From Phytophthora hibernalis (taxonomy: Eukaryota > Oomycota > Peronosporomycetes > Peronosporales > Peronosporaceae): a DNA stretch of 64,000 bases. The notes beneath the pieces are model-generated. The model did not search any database. It saw nothing but the letters and a program-made list of their open reading frames with translations, and had not been told where the DNA came from. This document shows, in pieces, positions 1 through 12,130 of the stretch. The position numbers and the translations under genes are program-made. Location of the stretch: positions 186,001 through 250,000 of the forward strand of contig JAAKBF010000020.1 of assembly GCA_012656075.1 (NCBI GenBank), in the 5' to 3' direction. Positions within the stretch are counted from its first letter, which is position 1; each line of letters begins with the position of its first letter.

Positions 1-1364
1 CAACAACATCGTGATCTTGAAAGACCTCGACGAAATGGACACAATGGTGCCGCAGCACATCCGAGCACGCGTGATGTCCATCGTGGATTCTCTTGATGCC
101 CTTGCACAATCAGCTTTGAAATTACTGAGTATCAACCCGCAACCGAGCGAAGAGAAAATGGTCAACGGTGTTCTCACACTTTTATCGGCATCTCATCAAG
201 ATGGAAGTATGAGCGGCGAGGTGGGCGGCATTCGCCTGAAGGTTCCCCGACCAACATGGGAAGTGCCGCTACTTCGCCAGGTATGCGAAAGCTTGGTACC
301 TTGTGAGAAAGTATTGCTGACGATCGACACACAAAACAAACTCTTCTTCTTCAACACCGAAGAAATGCGACTCGTTGTGTACGACACGATGCTGCCATCC
401 CAGCGGAAAGTACTCCACGCCTTGTACGCTGAATGGCTCCAATACGCTGCCTCCAAAACAGGTCGGGACTCTCTGACTCCACCATCCCTGGCTACAATAG
501 GCTCGATGTCTTCGGCTGCAAACTTGACGAATATACCAGAACAAACAAAGGGGTGTCTGCTATCCGTCCGGTGCCTTATCACCAGTACGCTCTGCTCGGT
601 TATCATCTCTCCCAATCTGACAACCCGAAAGAGGCCCTGGGAGCCTATTATCTTGCCGCTGAAGGTGCCATGGAGGCGAAGGAGCTCGGCTTTGCTGAAG
701 ACTGCATGCACACTTCAAGCAAGATCCTGAACACGCACCTCGCATCAACGACCTCAATGAGCTCGAGACAATTTTGCTGAGAACCCGTATCGAGTTCATT
801 CGAGGTACCATCGCCGTCGAGAACGACGACTTGAGCTTGGCGATCACCCACATGTTGTACGTAACCCGTCTATTTAACCGCAAGGGCAGCGTCCTTCGCC
901 ATTACTCGATCAATGTCCAACGCGAAGGTCTACCCCATCGTTCAGTTACCAGTTTTACGGCCAGTCGTCGTACAAGTCTTCCGATGTCCACAGTTGAACC
1001 TGCACCCGCTACACCAGGTTGCTTCAGTCTTCTACCAGAGGGACCGAAGCTAGAAAACATTCCAGCTAGATGTATGCCTCGCCTGTTTTCTTTCAACAAC
1101 ATCTTCCCGTCCAGTTCGCGGTTAACAAGCCCACTGGGACGACGGCAGCCCACAACCAAGAGCAAGCGGTCGAAAAGGTCAATACGGTCGAATCGTGTTC
1201 AGGCTGAGGAAACGCTGGAAGCTCTGGACCAGATCAAATTCTACCGGCGAAAAGCCTCAGCGCTTATCAAGCAAATCAACTACGCCAAGAAGAAGCAAGA
1301 CGAACTGCATCGCCACATCCAGAAATTTGCCCAGAGAAGTCTTCAGACGAAGGATAAGAGGTAA
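1..1364 (+). pseudogene. ADCY10-like ATPase/TPR C-terminal remnant, 5' cut by window edge
   Basis: The first ~180 residues resemble the region after the AAA ATPase in soluble adenylyl cyclase (ADCY10)-like proteins. They contain a 'VVYDTMLPSQRKVLHALYAEW' type segment (residues about 118-138), the usual helical stretch after the NTPase. The reading moves from frame 2 to frame 1 near 545 (continuing as PYHQYALLGYHLSQSDN, TPR-like) and to frame 3 near 720 (DPEHAPRINDLNELETILLRT). The last part, from about 1195, is a lysine-rich coiled-coil tail ending at 1362-1364. No cyclase domain is in the window; it would lie upstream. Two frame changes and a low-complexity, poorly conserved stretch at 900-1190 suggest decay, although sequence error could explain the shifts. 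Family assignment is from pattern recognition only. Confidence 0.5.
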
Positions 1365-1531
1365 CAACTTCTTGGATATTGAGGATACTCAGGAATTCTC
1401 CGCTATCGTAGTGTATCGATGTAAATATGACGTGCAACGGAGAATCAATTTACCTTTTGCAGAAATTCGTTAAACATAAACTCTTGCTTGTTATGGCCAT
1501 ATCTCGCTAAATCGAACCGCGTCGTGTATCA

Positions 1532-3551
1532 CTAGCCCTCCAGTTGCACCAAATCCATGATAGCACCAATCTTGCTTTTGTACTCGAGATGTCCGCCGAT
1601 GATTTCCGACAGGTCCACATTTTCAACACCATCAATATCAATAGGCGCGATGCCAGCAGAGTTTAGTGACCAGCCTTGGTAACGGTACATGACACCCAAC
1701 ATCCAATCCTTCTCAGAGTATCCGTTAATGAGCCTTCCGGAGACTACGCGGCGTGCGTTAGCCCAATCGTCACGTGCCAAAGGGACGGGGATCCAAGTAA
1801 CACCGCGTTCTCTACAATTCCGCACGACGCGTCCAACGATTCACTTTTGGCCAGTTCTTTTAGGCAGGAAAAGATCAGCCTCGCACCCATGCCGTATCCA
1901 ACCAGAGTAACTGGCCGAAGGCCCTGCTCACGCTGGCGCAGCGCATTTGCCAGCAGCTTGCCAGATGTATCCGCCGCGTTCATCGTCACGGTCCAGGCGT
2001 TATCAATGATATCAGCAAGTTTAAGAATCACTCGTGGGATTGCTACCGCAGCGAACAGCGCCGCGAGCGCGGTATACTTGACGATCTCTGTCGTCGCGTA
2101 ATTGGAAACTTGCTCGGCCGCAAAAGTGCGCATGGATTTACCAAAGCGTCGCAATCCCGCTTCCTCCCACATAAGGCAGTACTGATCACCCTGCGGAAAG
2201 CGGTCCTTCCAGCGCCACGCCCGCAGTGGTTCGTGCTTGGTACCCATCTCCCATACTGAGCCAGTGGTGCTGGTGGTCGATGTGCTGCTGGAAATGGCGT
2301 TCGAGTCGCTGTTCAAACTCGTCAGGTCGCTGAAGCGGGTATCTTGGTCAGCTACTGCCATCCGGGACAGATCCGCGATACCCAGCGGGTCGTTCTCCGA
2401 ATCACCTGCCTCAATGCTGTATGTGCGCCGCAAGATGATAAAGAACTCGTCCTCTCGTCCTTTATAGCGGTCCATAACCTGATCCACCTGGTCCACCTTC
2501 TCTGCGTTTCTCTGTCTGTAAAAGGCTCTCAAGTACTCTCGACTGTCCCCCACGCTCGTCGGAAGCCTCTTCCGGGCGGGTCATCATCATCTAGCCATCC
2601 TGACACGCAAATGTACACGTTCATTCCATCTCCAGCGGAGACCAAGTCGAAGCTAAAGTCGTGCACGCCTCTAGTCCTCGTGTCGGCCTTCATACCCACA
2701 ACACCAGCCCCTGCAGTGCCAAACAGCACCGTCGTCGCTGTAACTCCAGCCGCAGAGCCCACCGCAGCTCCGATCGTAACTCCTGCTCCTCCTAAGGCCG
2801 TCAAACTGGCCGCAATGGCCGGCGCAGCGAGGCCGCCTGTCACCGCGAGCAACGCCCCGCCCGTCACGGCCGCCGCGCCAATGGCAGCATTGCGTTTCCA
2901 GTCCCAGAGCTTGGATTTGGCCGCCACTTTGTCCAGCGGCATGGCTGTAGCCTCTGCAAACAGCGTCTGGCCAATAGCCACCTCCTCCTGCATGACGTCG
3001 CTCCATTGGAGCTCTAGAGCCACCGCCAGTCGACGAAGCAGTGTACGAGCCCTGGAGTCGTAGCCCACACTCTTGACAGTGAACCACAGGAGCCTCTTGA
3101 GGATCTCGAGCCTGAAACTTGCAGTAGACAGCAGCTCGGAGCCGTTAAATGGGTCGTTTTCTCTCGTTTTGGGCTTGAACTTCCGCGTCCAGCGCTTGAA
3201 TCCTCCAGCACTTGTATCTGGCACTACAAGAGCAAGAAATGGGGCGGGGTCGTGTCCTTTTTGTGTTAAAATGGGGCAGTAGGCCTCGGTTTGGGTGCTA
3301 CTGAGCCCCACGAAGTGCTCGACAACCAGTTTGAGGTAACTCTTGGACCAATTGAGACTAGTCGAGCCGTCTGTGACTATGGGCAGGAGACACGCGCAGA
3401 GCCCCGCGACGCCGCGTTTCTGAGGCTCCGAGAGGAAATCCATGGCGTGTTCGGAGGACACGAAGGCAGGAGACGCAATGGGGGAAGTGAGAGACGTCCG
3501 AGGAGCCTCCCGAGAGGTCGGAGAAGGACGCAGAGACAGCAGCTTCTTCAT
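1532..3551 (-). CDS. TMCO4/DUF726 family membrane protein with alpha/beta-hydrolase fold (two frameshifts)
   Basis: About 670 codons in three overlapping frames. I start at the ATG at 3551 (MKKLLSLRPSP), since the longer open frame has no ATG. Residues about 200-280 are a Gly/Ala-rich hydrophobic block with likely membrane segments. A serine-rich linker and a second hydrophobic stretch (AALFAAVAIPRVIL) follow. Then come the hydrolase-like core (VTLVGYGMGARLIFSCLKEL) and the conserved end VVSGRLINGYSEKDWMLG ... GVENVDLSEIIGGH, typical of DUF726. The frame is lost at a G5 run near 2552 and at a TCCCC run near 1787; one added base in each restores it. The nucleophile-elbow serine expected in GxSxG is Gly here (1891-1893). 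It is divergent to the BART/WW gene, with about 107 bp between start codons. Confidence 0.8.
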
Positions 3552-3658
3552 GGCTGACTCAGTAATGGATCGGCGCACACTGATTGGTCGGAAATGATCT
3601 GCCGTTTAGAAATTGGGGTTACGGGAGCTGTAGCCATTGTTTAAAGTACGATGTAGCC

Positions 3659-6123
3659 ATGTACCATGAAGCGACGCGGCAGGTTGAAGCTGCCTTTGTT
3701 GGTATGGCGGACAAGGGGTTTCTGGTGGATGCTGTGGCGCAGTTTGTACAGGGCAATGTGTGGCGAGATGCAGTGACGCACTTCTTGGAGTCGCATTACA
3801 AGCGGTTCTTGGTGGGGATGGAGCCGCAGGGGAAAGTTACTGAGCATTCGATCGAACAGTTCGACTCGTTCATGGCGTTCAAAGACCGCGTCGAGCGGAT
3901 GCTGGAGAAGGTGGTGGGCGATTTGGGCTGCTCTGGGGAAGACCTTGTGGCGGCTATTCAGGAGAATTTAACCTACGAGTCGGCGCTGTCGACCGAGAAG
4001 AGATTCTGCATCCAGACGCTGCTCACGTTCGACGACTACGACGCCTTCTACTCGCGCATCAGCGAGTACGCGGCCGAGAAACAAGGTGAAGAGGGTGAGC
4101 GTGAAGGTGGTGGGAGAAGAGGAACTGAATTTGTGACTTTGTAGTTGCTGGATTCGATGCGACCGCTAGTGGGGACATGGAGATCTCAGAGTGGCAGGTG
4201 CAGGAGGCCATCGCGCGCTCGATCCTGGAAGCTCATGTACGCTGCTCGTTGCTCGTTGCTGTAAGGATTTATTTTGCGAAATAATTGATGTAGGTTGGTT
4301 TTGGTGTAGGCGAGAGGTCAGCTGGATGATTCGGAGGCAAGCTGGTTGCCCTGGGCTCAAGCGTTTGTGCAAATGAGCCAATGTGATCAGGCTGAGACTG
4401 CTGCCGGAACTGAAGATTATCCAGCCGAAGGTAAATCAAGCATGCGGAGACAACAAGGCAAATGTTAATTTGATTTTGCAATGCAGCGATGGAGGCGTCT
4501 GAAGCCAAAGCTGAGACCAAAGACATTGGTGAAGATGAGCAAGATGAAAAGGAAGACAGCCGCATGCACGAACTGGAGAAGATTTTAATCCGAGAAGTAA
4601 GCTTGTCGCTTATATTGATTTTGGATTCGCTTTAGGCTTACTAAAGGCTGACTTTGGTGTCGAAATGAAAGAGACTCAAGGTAGACCTCCTCGTTGCACA
4701 GCGAATTGCGGACGCAAATACGCAAATGAAGAAGCAAATGCTGAATCTTGCAGCGGAGGCAGTTCAAAACGAGCAAGTTGAGGATTTGACCACGTCAGCA
4801 GAAGAAGAGATGGCGGGCTTATTTACGCAGATCGAAACGATCCAAGAGCGTCTGAAAGACGTGAAATCACGGTGCTTCAAATTTGAACGTGTGACCCAAC
4901 ATCAAATGGACACCGTGTAAGAATACTGTTTGCTCAGAGATGGATGGGAGGTTTGAGTACTAACGCTGGGTCCGTCCTAGCTATCTATTTCTCAAGGAAA
5001 AGGTGCACTACAAACAGGACCTTGTCTCCCAGGAAAAATACATTTCAGGCTTCATCTTCACACAGATTCATGAAAAGGACGAAGCACTGATCCCGTTGAT
5101 GCTGGAGTGGCTGCTACTTGAGTCAGAACAACTACGGACGCAGAACCAGATCCAAGAACATCTCGCGGGTCCACCCGACGAGGGATACTGGACACAGGCA
5201 TGGGATGATGCCTCACAGGCCTTTTACTACAGCAATTCCGTGTCCAAAGAGAGTGTTTGGGAGCCCCCTGCTGCAGGGTTCTATGACATCAACCAAGAAT
5301 TTCAGGTTCCCGGTCTGGAAGCGCCATCTGCCACGGACGCATGGAGCACAAGAGATAACGCTTCAGCTGCTCAAAATGCTGAGTCAAAGGCGTGGGGTGA
5401 ATCGTGGACGCAAGAAACATCAGAATTGTACAATTCAGGATCACAGGCGGAAGTGGAGACCCCGACGCTGGATCAAGCATCATCTCAGCTGGACGCTACT
5501 TTCGAGCTGAAAATCGGCCCAGACGCAACTGAAATGGTAAGACAACTACAACTTCTTTGGATTCTCTGTCGATAAAAATCTTAAATTTCACTGTCTGTCC
5601 CCATTCAACTAGTTGGAAATGGAAAGCGTTCTAGAACGTATCTCACGTGAGCATGATCAAGAACGCAAGCGATTGGAGCTCGTGTTTGAACTAGAGAAGG
5701 CACGACAAAAGAAGATCTGCGCAAGCGCAAAGAGAAAAAGCGCCTAGAGAAACTGGCGAAGAAGCAAAGACAAAAGATGAATCATTCCGTGGCGAAGATC
5801 TGAAGGAGGATGGAGAAGCTACAGCACGGCCCTTACCAGCCTCAGTGGCTTCCCAGAAGGTTGAGGGGAAACATGAGGACAAGTCGCACGTGAGTATCAA
5901 CGTACCGGGCCGCGGTCGAATCGATCTATCTCACTTGTTGAGCGATACACACGCTACACGTCATCGCGAAATGAAAGGGCTTACGTCGGCACACGAACGC
6001 GCTATGCTCAATCCGGCAACTTTGCGCTACCTCACTGAGCAAATGGCGATAAAGCAGCCTGAGGTATTGGGCCAGCAAGTTCGCAAGGAGATCTTACTAG
6101 AAGAACATGCAGATGAAAAGTAA
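3659..6123 (+). CDS. BART-like, coiled-coil and WW-domain protein (multi-exon)
   Basis: Start chosen at ATG 3659; the open frame reaches 3584 but only through a TTG. Exon 1 (3659-4085) resembles a BART domain, the ARL2-binding/CFAP36-like fold (FVQGNVWRDAVTHFLESHYKRF, then RVERMLEKVVGDLG). Splice sites read cleanly at 4086-4144, 4237-4309, 4431-4486 and 4597-4671, with further introns near 4918-4980 and 5536-5613. The middle is acidic coiled coil (4672-4917). A WW domain lies at about 5187-5270 (W..AWDDASQAFYYSNS....SVWEPP). The end is Lys/Arg/Glu-rich coiled coil. Two single-base frame changes occur at 5700-5790, before the last open segment (5845-6123). BART proteins bind ARL2/ARL3 GTPases, often in flagellar trafficking; that role here is inference. 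The BART call is moderate and the WW call good. Confidence 0.6.
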
Positions 6124-6151
6124 GGTTTATATTGGAAAGGAAGTTGAGGGT

Positions 6152-7011
6152 TCATGGCCCAGGTCTCCTTTTACGCAGAACAGTGGCTGGCAAAAGTCCC
6201 GCCTGTTCTTTTGTATGCTCTTTCACACGGCGCAGACTCTCCAGCTTGGCCCGGTATTCTGCTTCAGCTTGCTTCTCCAGATATTTTATAAGCACTTTGT
6301 AGACTTCCATCGCTGCGTCACGTTCAGCGGTGCCGAGGCTATGGTCCTTACGAATTGTCTCGGCAAAGCTCGTGATGCTTTCAACAACATGTTTCTTCTT
6401 CTGCGTTGTAAGGCGCATAATATTAGTCGTTAATGGTTGAATAAGCTCACAAATCAAGTGACAACGTACGGCGTTGTAGTCGAGGACTTTACCCCATACT
6501 GGACAAGAAGCTTTGCAACGCTGAGTGACTTGACGTAGTGCATAGGCGAACACGCGAAGCGATCACGACTGGACGCGTCTGCGCCGTGGCTGAGTAGCAA
6601 GAACACAATGGGACGATAGTTGTTGGTCACTGCCAAATGAAGTGGTGTGCAGCGACCCTGGATCATGGCCACATCACTCGTTAGCACACCACAAAGTTCA
6701 AATATTGGCCATGCGACTCTCACCAGCATGGTTCGGAGCATCAAGTCTGCATCCGTCGTCTCTAACAGAATCTTCACAGTCTCCATATTCCCTCTAGCGC
6801 ATGCTTCGTGCAGCAGCGACCTACCAGTCGTTGGGTTTCGAGCATTGATGGCAAAGTTCGGATTGTTTTGCAAAAACCGCGCCAATGCGTCCACGTCGTC
6901 TGCAATCACCAAATCCAACGCCGAAACTTCCAATACTGGATTATCCTCAACACTTTTATTGTTTCCAGGAAGTGCTAGCAAATCGTCCAGCAAGTCCACG
7001 TATCCGTCCAT
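6152..7011 (-). CDS. Ankyrin-repeat protein
   Basis: Exon 1 (7011-6493) begins MDGYVDLLDDLLALPG and holds at least three ankyrin repeats: LDLVIADDVDALARFLQNNP, TTGRSLLHEACARGNMETVKILLE and CTPLHLAVTNNYRPIVFLLLSHGAD. A fourth, shorter unit follows (SPMHYVKSLSVAKLLVQYG). A phase-0 intron 6492-6401 (donor GTAAAG, acceptor CAG) joins to a basic helical tail rich in Lys/Glu (ETIRKDHSLGTAERDAAMEV...). The intron boundaries are my reading; without the splice the first frame stops at 6454. The gene ends about 28 bp from the end of the convergent BART/WW gene. Function unknown beyond protein-protein interaction. Confidence 0.7.
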
Positions 7012-7149
7012 AGCGAACTGATCGAAGTGTTCAATGGTGACGCTTCAACATGCTCACACGTCACATATTGGTATGTTATGTGGCAAACATTCATTTTGTG
7101 TACACTTAATGTTCAATCTCAAGACGATATTTTGCGGTCATTGTCGAAA

Positions 7150-7611
7150 ATGATGCTGGCACGTCTCCAGCAGCTTCGCACTGCGTCTGCAGGCATAAAA
7201 CTCAGCGCAGGACCCATTTCCAGCTTGATTCTTGCTCGTAATGTGTCTGACAAAAGTGATATTGAGGATTGGAATAATTTCAACAACGTAATCAAGGTGA
7301 AAATCACAGTCTCCGATGTTCATTTTGAGCTCTGGAACTGACTGGACGTGCTCCGTTTGCAGGAACTTCGCAACATTTCGAGAGAGCAGGGACTGGAGGG
7401 GAAAATGCCAGACACGAAATTGCTCAAGGGGTTGGGCTACGGAGCGTTGGTGATGGCCATTCGCAAGAAACACGGAGGAGTTGTGGATGTGGCGGTCAAA
7501 TTGGGCACCCACAAGGACCTCCAGACCATCGACGTGCACAAGAAGGTGAGTGCACGCGCCAAACGCCGTGAAAAGCGACAGGAACGACTCAACAAGCACG
7601 ACTTTTATTGA
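7150..7611 (+). CDS. Small basic protein with putative mitochondrial presequence
   Basis: Two exons, 7150-7296 and 7363-7611, joined at a GT-AG intron (donor AAG|GTGAAA, acceptor TTTGCAG). The product is about 131 aa. The N-terminus (MMLARLQQLRTASAGIKLSAG) is Arg/Ala/Ser-rich without acids for about 30 residues, like a mitochondrial targeting peptide. The second exon carries a helical motif (ELRNISREQGLEGKMPDTK, then LLKGLGYGALVMAIRKKHGG) resembling the short repeated helices of some plastid/mitochondrial proteins, and a Lys/Arg-rich C-terminus. ATG 7150 or 7153 could be used; an upstream in-frame ATG at 7027 would add 41 residues of poor quality. The specific family is not recognised. Confidence 0.6.
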
Positions 7612-7669
7612 ATACAAATACACTTGAGGCTGAGTCCCTCCCACAGTACAAAAGTTACAAAAGTTGAGC

Positions 7670-9596
7670 TTACTCGGTGATGATCCACGAATTCTTGTGG
7701 TTTGCCAGAACTTTTTGCAAGCGCTTGTCAAGCGCCGTCTCTTGGGTGTAGAGTACAAGGCGTCCGATGCGTAGCACGTCACCTTTGATCCAGGCTCGGG
7801 CTAGGATTTTCGCGATGGCTTCTTGCTGCTTGACGCTTCGGTCGGTGACACTGGACCGAAGGCCAGTCTCCTTGTCCTTCTTCACAGTGAAGACTGCGAA
7901 GCGAAGCTCTCCGTTCGAGAATTTCTCCTGGAAAGCACGCTGCATCTGGACAAGCCAAGAGCGCTCGAACACATACCCCCGTCGACTGGAGAGTGAGATT
8001 GCCAGCGGCATTTTTGGCAGTTTGTATCCCACACCTTGGTTTGAGGCTTTTGCAACCTCCTCGAGGACTCGCTGCACTACCTGGCCGAAACACACTCCTA
8101 GTTCCCTGAAGTATACGCTACGGCGTGGGCAAGTTTCGACTTCAGTGTCCAGGAAGTCGAGGATATCGTCAGCACAACACCCAACGTCCTGAATATCAAT
8201 ATTCGTGAGCTTTGGGGCCCGCCACAGTGCAGCAAGACCTCGATCTGTGATTGTGTTCAGCGTCGCAACGTAGGATTTATTCATACGCAGGATACGGCTG
8301 CTCGATGAGGGGCTCAGCTCGCGGATGCGCAATGAACGAAGCTGCGGGCAATTTGCAGCCAGCGTCAGGAAGAATTCATCGTTGAACACGTTTGGGTCGA
8401 TCATTTCATCAATTTGCGGATAAATCAACAGGTCACCCAACTGCACTCGATGAAGGACGACATCTAAATGCTCCAAGGACGGACAGCCTGCTACGAGCAC
8501 GTTCAAACCACCTGTCGAGTACTCATTTCGCCGAATACGGAATGGTGCTCGTGTATTAAACGTAAGCTGCAGGCGCTTGAGGTACGGCTTGGTCGTCTGT
8601 CCAAACGGCAAAAGAACTCGTTCGAGAAAGGCACCACAACCCAGCTAAACTCTCGTAACGCCACGCAAGACTCGCAGAAGGACTTCCAGACCTCGCGAGT
8701 CACACAAAACTCTCATTGGACGTCACCAGTCTCTGTCCTTCATGGTACGATCGTTTCCATCCATCCAAGTACTCCAACTGCGGACACAGCCTCTGCACCG
8801 TAGCCAGGAATTCATTCGATGCGCCTTCTCGGTCAAACTCGCTTCGAGATGGCACTGTCAGCTGTCTCAGTCCTTTGCCACCCGAAGCTTCGTACCACTT
8901 CTCCAACGCTGAGTACAGTCTCCAGAACACAAAGTCCATGTTGCCTTCCACTGCATCTGCATGTAACCTGTCTTTCTTGGGCAGAATCAGCGCTTCCACG
9001 TGCTTGCAGTAGGTGGACGCCGCGTCCAGCAGGTCTCCCATTGCCAAATGGTGCAGCGGGACACCCGTCAAGTCCAACCGACGGAGATTGGGGCACAATT
9101 TCAGTACATTTCTCCACTCCACCCACTGGGACAGCTCGGAGGCTGCTGCTTGGGCCTCGTCGGGCGTCGGCGTCTGCCCCTGGGCGTCCAGATCCCACCA
9201 CAGCTCCCTCTTCTCGGCGGTGATGACGATTCGCAGGTCCAGCAGCTTCTCTCCACTTTTGTCACTTGATAATTGCTGCACCCACTTGAGTTCCTGCTCC
9301 TGTTCGTGGCCCGTAGTGAAATTTAACGTTAAAACACGCGAATGTTCGTGTTCTGAGCGGAATTCCGCCGCAATTTCGCGCCACGCGCGGCACACGCGCG
9401 CCAGACGCTGCAACGCGAAGAAGGACGGCTCTGTCAGCTGCATGGCGAAGCTAGGAGATCCCTCGATCTCGTGCGGAACGAGCTCAGGCGCCGCTGCGAA
9501 CGAGCAGATCTCCGCTGCAGCGCAAGTGGCAACGACTCCATTTTCACGAATTGTTTTTAGAAAATAATGACGAAATTTGAAGTTTGAGACGGGCAT
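7670..9596 (-). CDS. F-box/LRR-like family protein, paralog 1 (two frameshifts)
   Basis: About 640 codons from ATG 9596. The N-terminal half has an F-box-like helix (FFALQRLARVCRAWREIAAEFR). Irregular leucine-rich segments follow (LCPNLRRLDLTGVPLHHL, GLRQLTVPSRSEF, LCPQLEYLDGWKRSYH), then the family block LREFSWVVVPFSNEFF. The C-terminal half continues with LRR-like strands (GCPSLEHLDVVLHR, CPQLRSLRIREL). The frame changes near 8702 and near 8611, each at a T4 run where one extra T restores continuity. It is one of five paralogs in the window (see 9666, 17952, 41384, 43543). It lies 69 bp downstream of paralog 2 on the same strand. F-box function (substrate receptor of an SCF ligase) is inference; the family itself is not one I can name. 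Confidence 0.6.
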
Positions 9597-9654
9597 ACAT
9601 GGCTACATCAAAAATGCTTTTGAGACGGACATGGCTACATCAAAAGTACATGTA
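9582..9654. repeat. Short direct repeat around ATGGCTACAT between paralogs 1 and 2
   Basis: Two copies of a ~25-bp unit (TTTGAGACGGRCAT..GGCTACATCAAAA) start near 9582 and 9620. Each contains the 10-mer ATGGCTACAT (9599-9608 and 9631-9640), followed by a TACATGTA palindrome (9647-9654). The first copy overlaps the start codon of paralog 1. Confidence 0.7.
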
Positions 9655-9665
9655 ACTCATGCTTG

Positions 9666-11686
9666 TCAACATTTGACGAGCCACTGGAATGGCGTAGAGG
9701 TGTCGATGTCACCGCGGTAGAAAGTGCCTTCAATCACGTCTTGGTACTTCCATGTTGTCGTGAAGACGGAGAACTTGGAAAGGTAGAAATGGTCGCCACT
9801 TTCGGCGGCGTTCGGCGTACCCGGACGAGGCTTTTCCTGTTCCAGAGTCAACTGGAAGCGAAGTGTCGGGTGGTTGGACTCGATTTGTCGTCGAGTCTCT
9901 TGCAGTCGGTCTACCCACGCCTGCGGTTGACACGTTTTCTGCGTGTAGTCGCGGAGGTGGCCGACGTTCAAAAGTAAAAGTGCAAACGCCTGGTCGGTGA
10001 AGGTGCCAGCAGGTTCACGAGTCACGAGCTCTAGCAACGGCAGGATGATGTTGTCAAAGTCCCGCATGATGCCAATCTTGACATTGCGCTGCTGGATGGT
10101 CGACGACATGCACCGAATGAATGGGAACACTCCACTCCCCGTCGTGCTCGACAATGCTGCGATCGAGATATCCGAGAGATGGGTCATGCTCGCAAGTGAC
10201 AACAGGCCTTGATCACTGACGGATTCGAGAGCTTGCGGACCAGCGTATTTCCCAGCTTCCGAGAAACTGAACTGTCCCAAATATGACGACGACTTTGACA
10301 ACTGATGCAAAAATCGTCGTCGAAGACGTCGAGGTCGATTCGATGCCGCGGGTGCAGGAACACCTTGAGCGAGCGCAGAAATGGCAGCCCGCGAACCAAG
10401 GAGCACAGACCAGCAGATGAATATGGACGTGAGGCATCGCCAAGAGCCGAGCTTTCAGCCTCGCTCGCCTCAACCGGAACTGCTGCTTGCAACGACCAGG
10501 ATCGTATGAGTTGTTCAGCTCTCGTCATCAAGCTAATAGTCGTCGCCAACACGGCACTAGCGCTGGAAGCTTGCTTTCTCTTGAGGAACGCATCCGTGAA
10601 ATCAAACGAGAGGTCAGTGAGGCGGCATTTCTTCGTGGCACCGAAAGGTACGAAAAAGGCATCAGCGAATGGCACCACGGCCCAGTTAAACTCGCGCAGA
10701 TCGGAGCATTGACTGCAGAATTTCTCCCAGACCTCCAACGACACCCGCCACTCTTCATCGCAGATCACAGCTCCCCATCCATCGCTAACGTACGTGAGCT
10801 TCCAGCCGTCCAGGATCTCCACATTTGGGCAAAATCGAGTCACTGCTGATAAAAATTGGTTCGAGAGCGCTGGAATATGCGGAATCACTAACTGGCGAAG
10901 GCCACCACTATGGCCACGAACGAACCACCGCTCCAGAGCTGCAGTGAGATGTTTCACAAGCGCCACGTCATCAATGTCGTTCCGATACGCGCCCACAATC
11001 CTCGGCGCGCGCTTGCTCCACCTCATCGGCAGAGGCAGCAGCACCGCCTTCATCTTCAGACAGAACTGGGAGGCTGCATCGAGCACCTTCCCAAGATCCC
11101 GTCGCGTCAGATACGCCATCTTGGAGACGTCTAGTCGCTGTAAATTTGGACACGCACTGAGCAGCGCCTGCCAATCCACGACCTGCGTCATGTCCGTGCC
11201 CACTCTGCGCGTCGTGTGTCCAAACAGAGCCACACGCAGTTCGATGACCTTGTGTCCAGCACTAATGACGTCTTTAAACATGGCTTCCTGCTGCTCCGCC
11301 GCCTTGTGCGACAGGTTGAGTTTCACGGTGCGCTGCTGGTACTGCGCCAAGATCTCGCCCAGCAGGTCGCGCCAATAGCGACACACGAGGCGCCACTCAG
11401 CGATGGAGGCCAGTGGCGTCTTGTCCGGTCGTGCCAGTCGCCTCCAGCCACGACGCTTCGTGGGAAGCACCTTAGCCTCCGACACGTTCTTGACTGCGAA
11501 CGCCAGCACCAGCTCCATGACGGCGCGAGGCAACGTCGTCATGCTGAGTCGAGCGGCAGTGCGCACCGTCGAGACATCGCAGAGCTTGGCCTTGAATTGC
11601 ACGGGCTCCGGACTCGCCTCCAACGCGTGGGGCGCAGGCGTCGAACGCTTGAGCGAGGAGCTCATGAATGAAGGAGCAGGTCGCAT
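9666..11686 (-). CDS. F-box/LRR-like family protein, paralog 2 (one frameshift)
   Basis: Start ATG 11686, about 673 codons. Residues about 50-110 hold an F-box-like region (LPRAVMELVLAF ... WRLVCRYWRDLLGEIL). LRR-like strands follow (ACPNLQRLDVSKMAYL, GLRQLVIPHIPALSNQFL, FCPNVEILDGWKLTYV), then the family signature LREFNWAVVPFADAFFVPFG. The frame is lost near 10303 at a T5 run (DDDF...) and one added T joins it to the second half (LSKSSSYLGQFSFSEAGKY onward). The C-terminal half is helical without obvious motifs. It is closest to paralog 1 in order and spacing; both lack the acidic tail of paralogs 3 and 4. Confidence 0.6.
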
Positions 11687-11904
11687 GTGACGACGTGTTT
11701 GCCGAGGCTATGCACAAGAAGTCAGATTTCTCCTGGGATACGGCATAATAAAGCCAGAATGGACCATGATACGGCATTAGGATACATGAAAGAGGTCAAG
11801 TTGCAGTGCTACAGTGGGTCTAATATTGAGGCCAGTTATGCTGCCGAAGCAGTTGAAGCAGAGATGTCTGGATGAGGATCTACTAGCAGACTGAAGTGAA
11901 GAGG

Positions 11905-12130
11905 TTACTTCTTGGCCTTCTTGCCGCCCTTCTGCTTCTCTGTAGTGGTGAAAAGCAAAGCACAAAACGTGAGTCTCAAGTGGCGCAGGATGGAGGTTAT
12001 TGAGGTGATGCGTGGACGTACCCTCCTTGGCAGGCTGCTCCTTCTTGCCGCCCTTGGCGTTGGCGGCGTTCTTCTCAGCAGCAGGCTTGTCCTCCTCCTT
12101 GGTCTGCTGCTTCTTGTCCTTGCGGCCCAT
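11905..12130 (-). CDS. Tiny lysine-rich protein, gene A (left arm copy)
   Basis: Exon 1 is 12130-12022 and exon 2 is 11939-11905, split by an 82-bp GT-AG intron. The product is about 47 aa and begins MGRKDKKQQTKEEDKPAAEK. It has a middle NAKGGKKEQPAKE and a tail KGGKKAKK; nearly half the residues are Lys or Glu, with no hydrophobic core. It is likely intrinsically disordered and possibly nucleic-acid binding; I do not recognise the family. Its right-arm twin (14503-14728) encodes the same protein but ends TAG instead of TAA, because the palindrome boundary falls there. Confidence 0.7.

Noticed and set aside
2344..3063. 239-codon + strand frame opposite the TMCO4-like gene
   Set aside because: Low-complexity Ala/Pro/Thr product explained by antisense reading of the Gly/Ala-rich membrane block.
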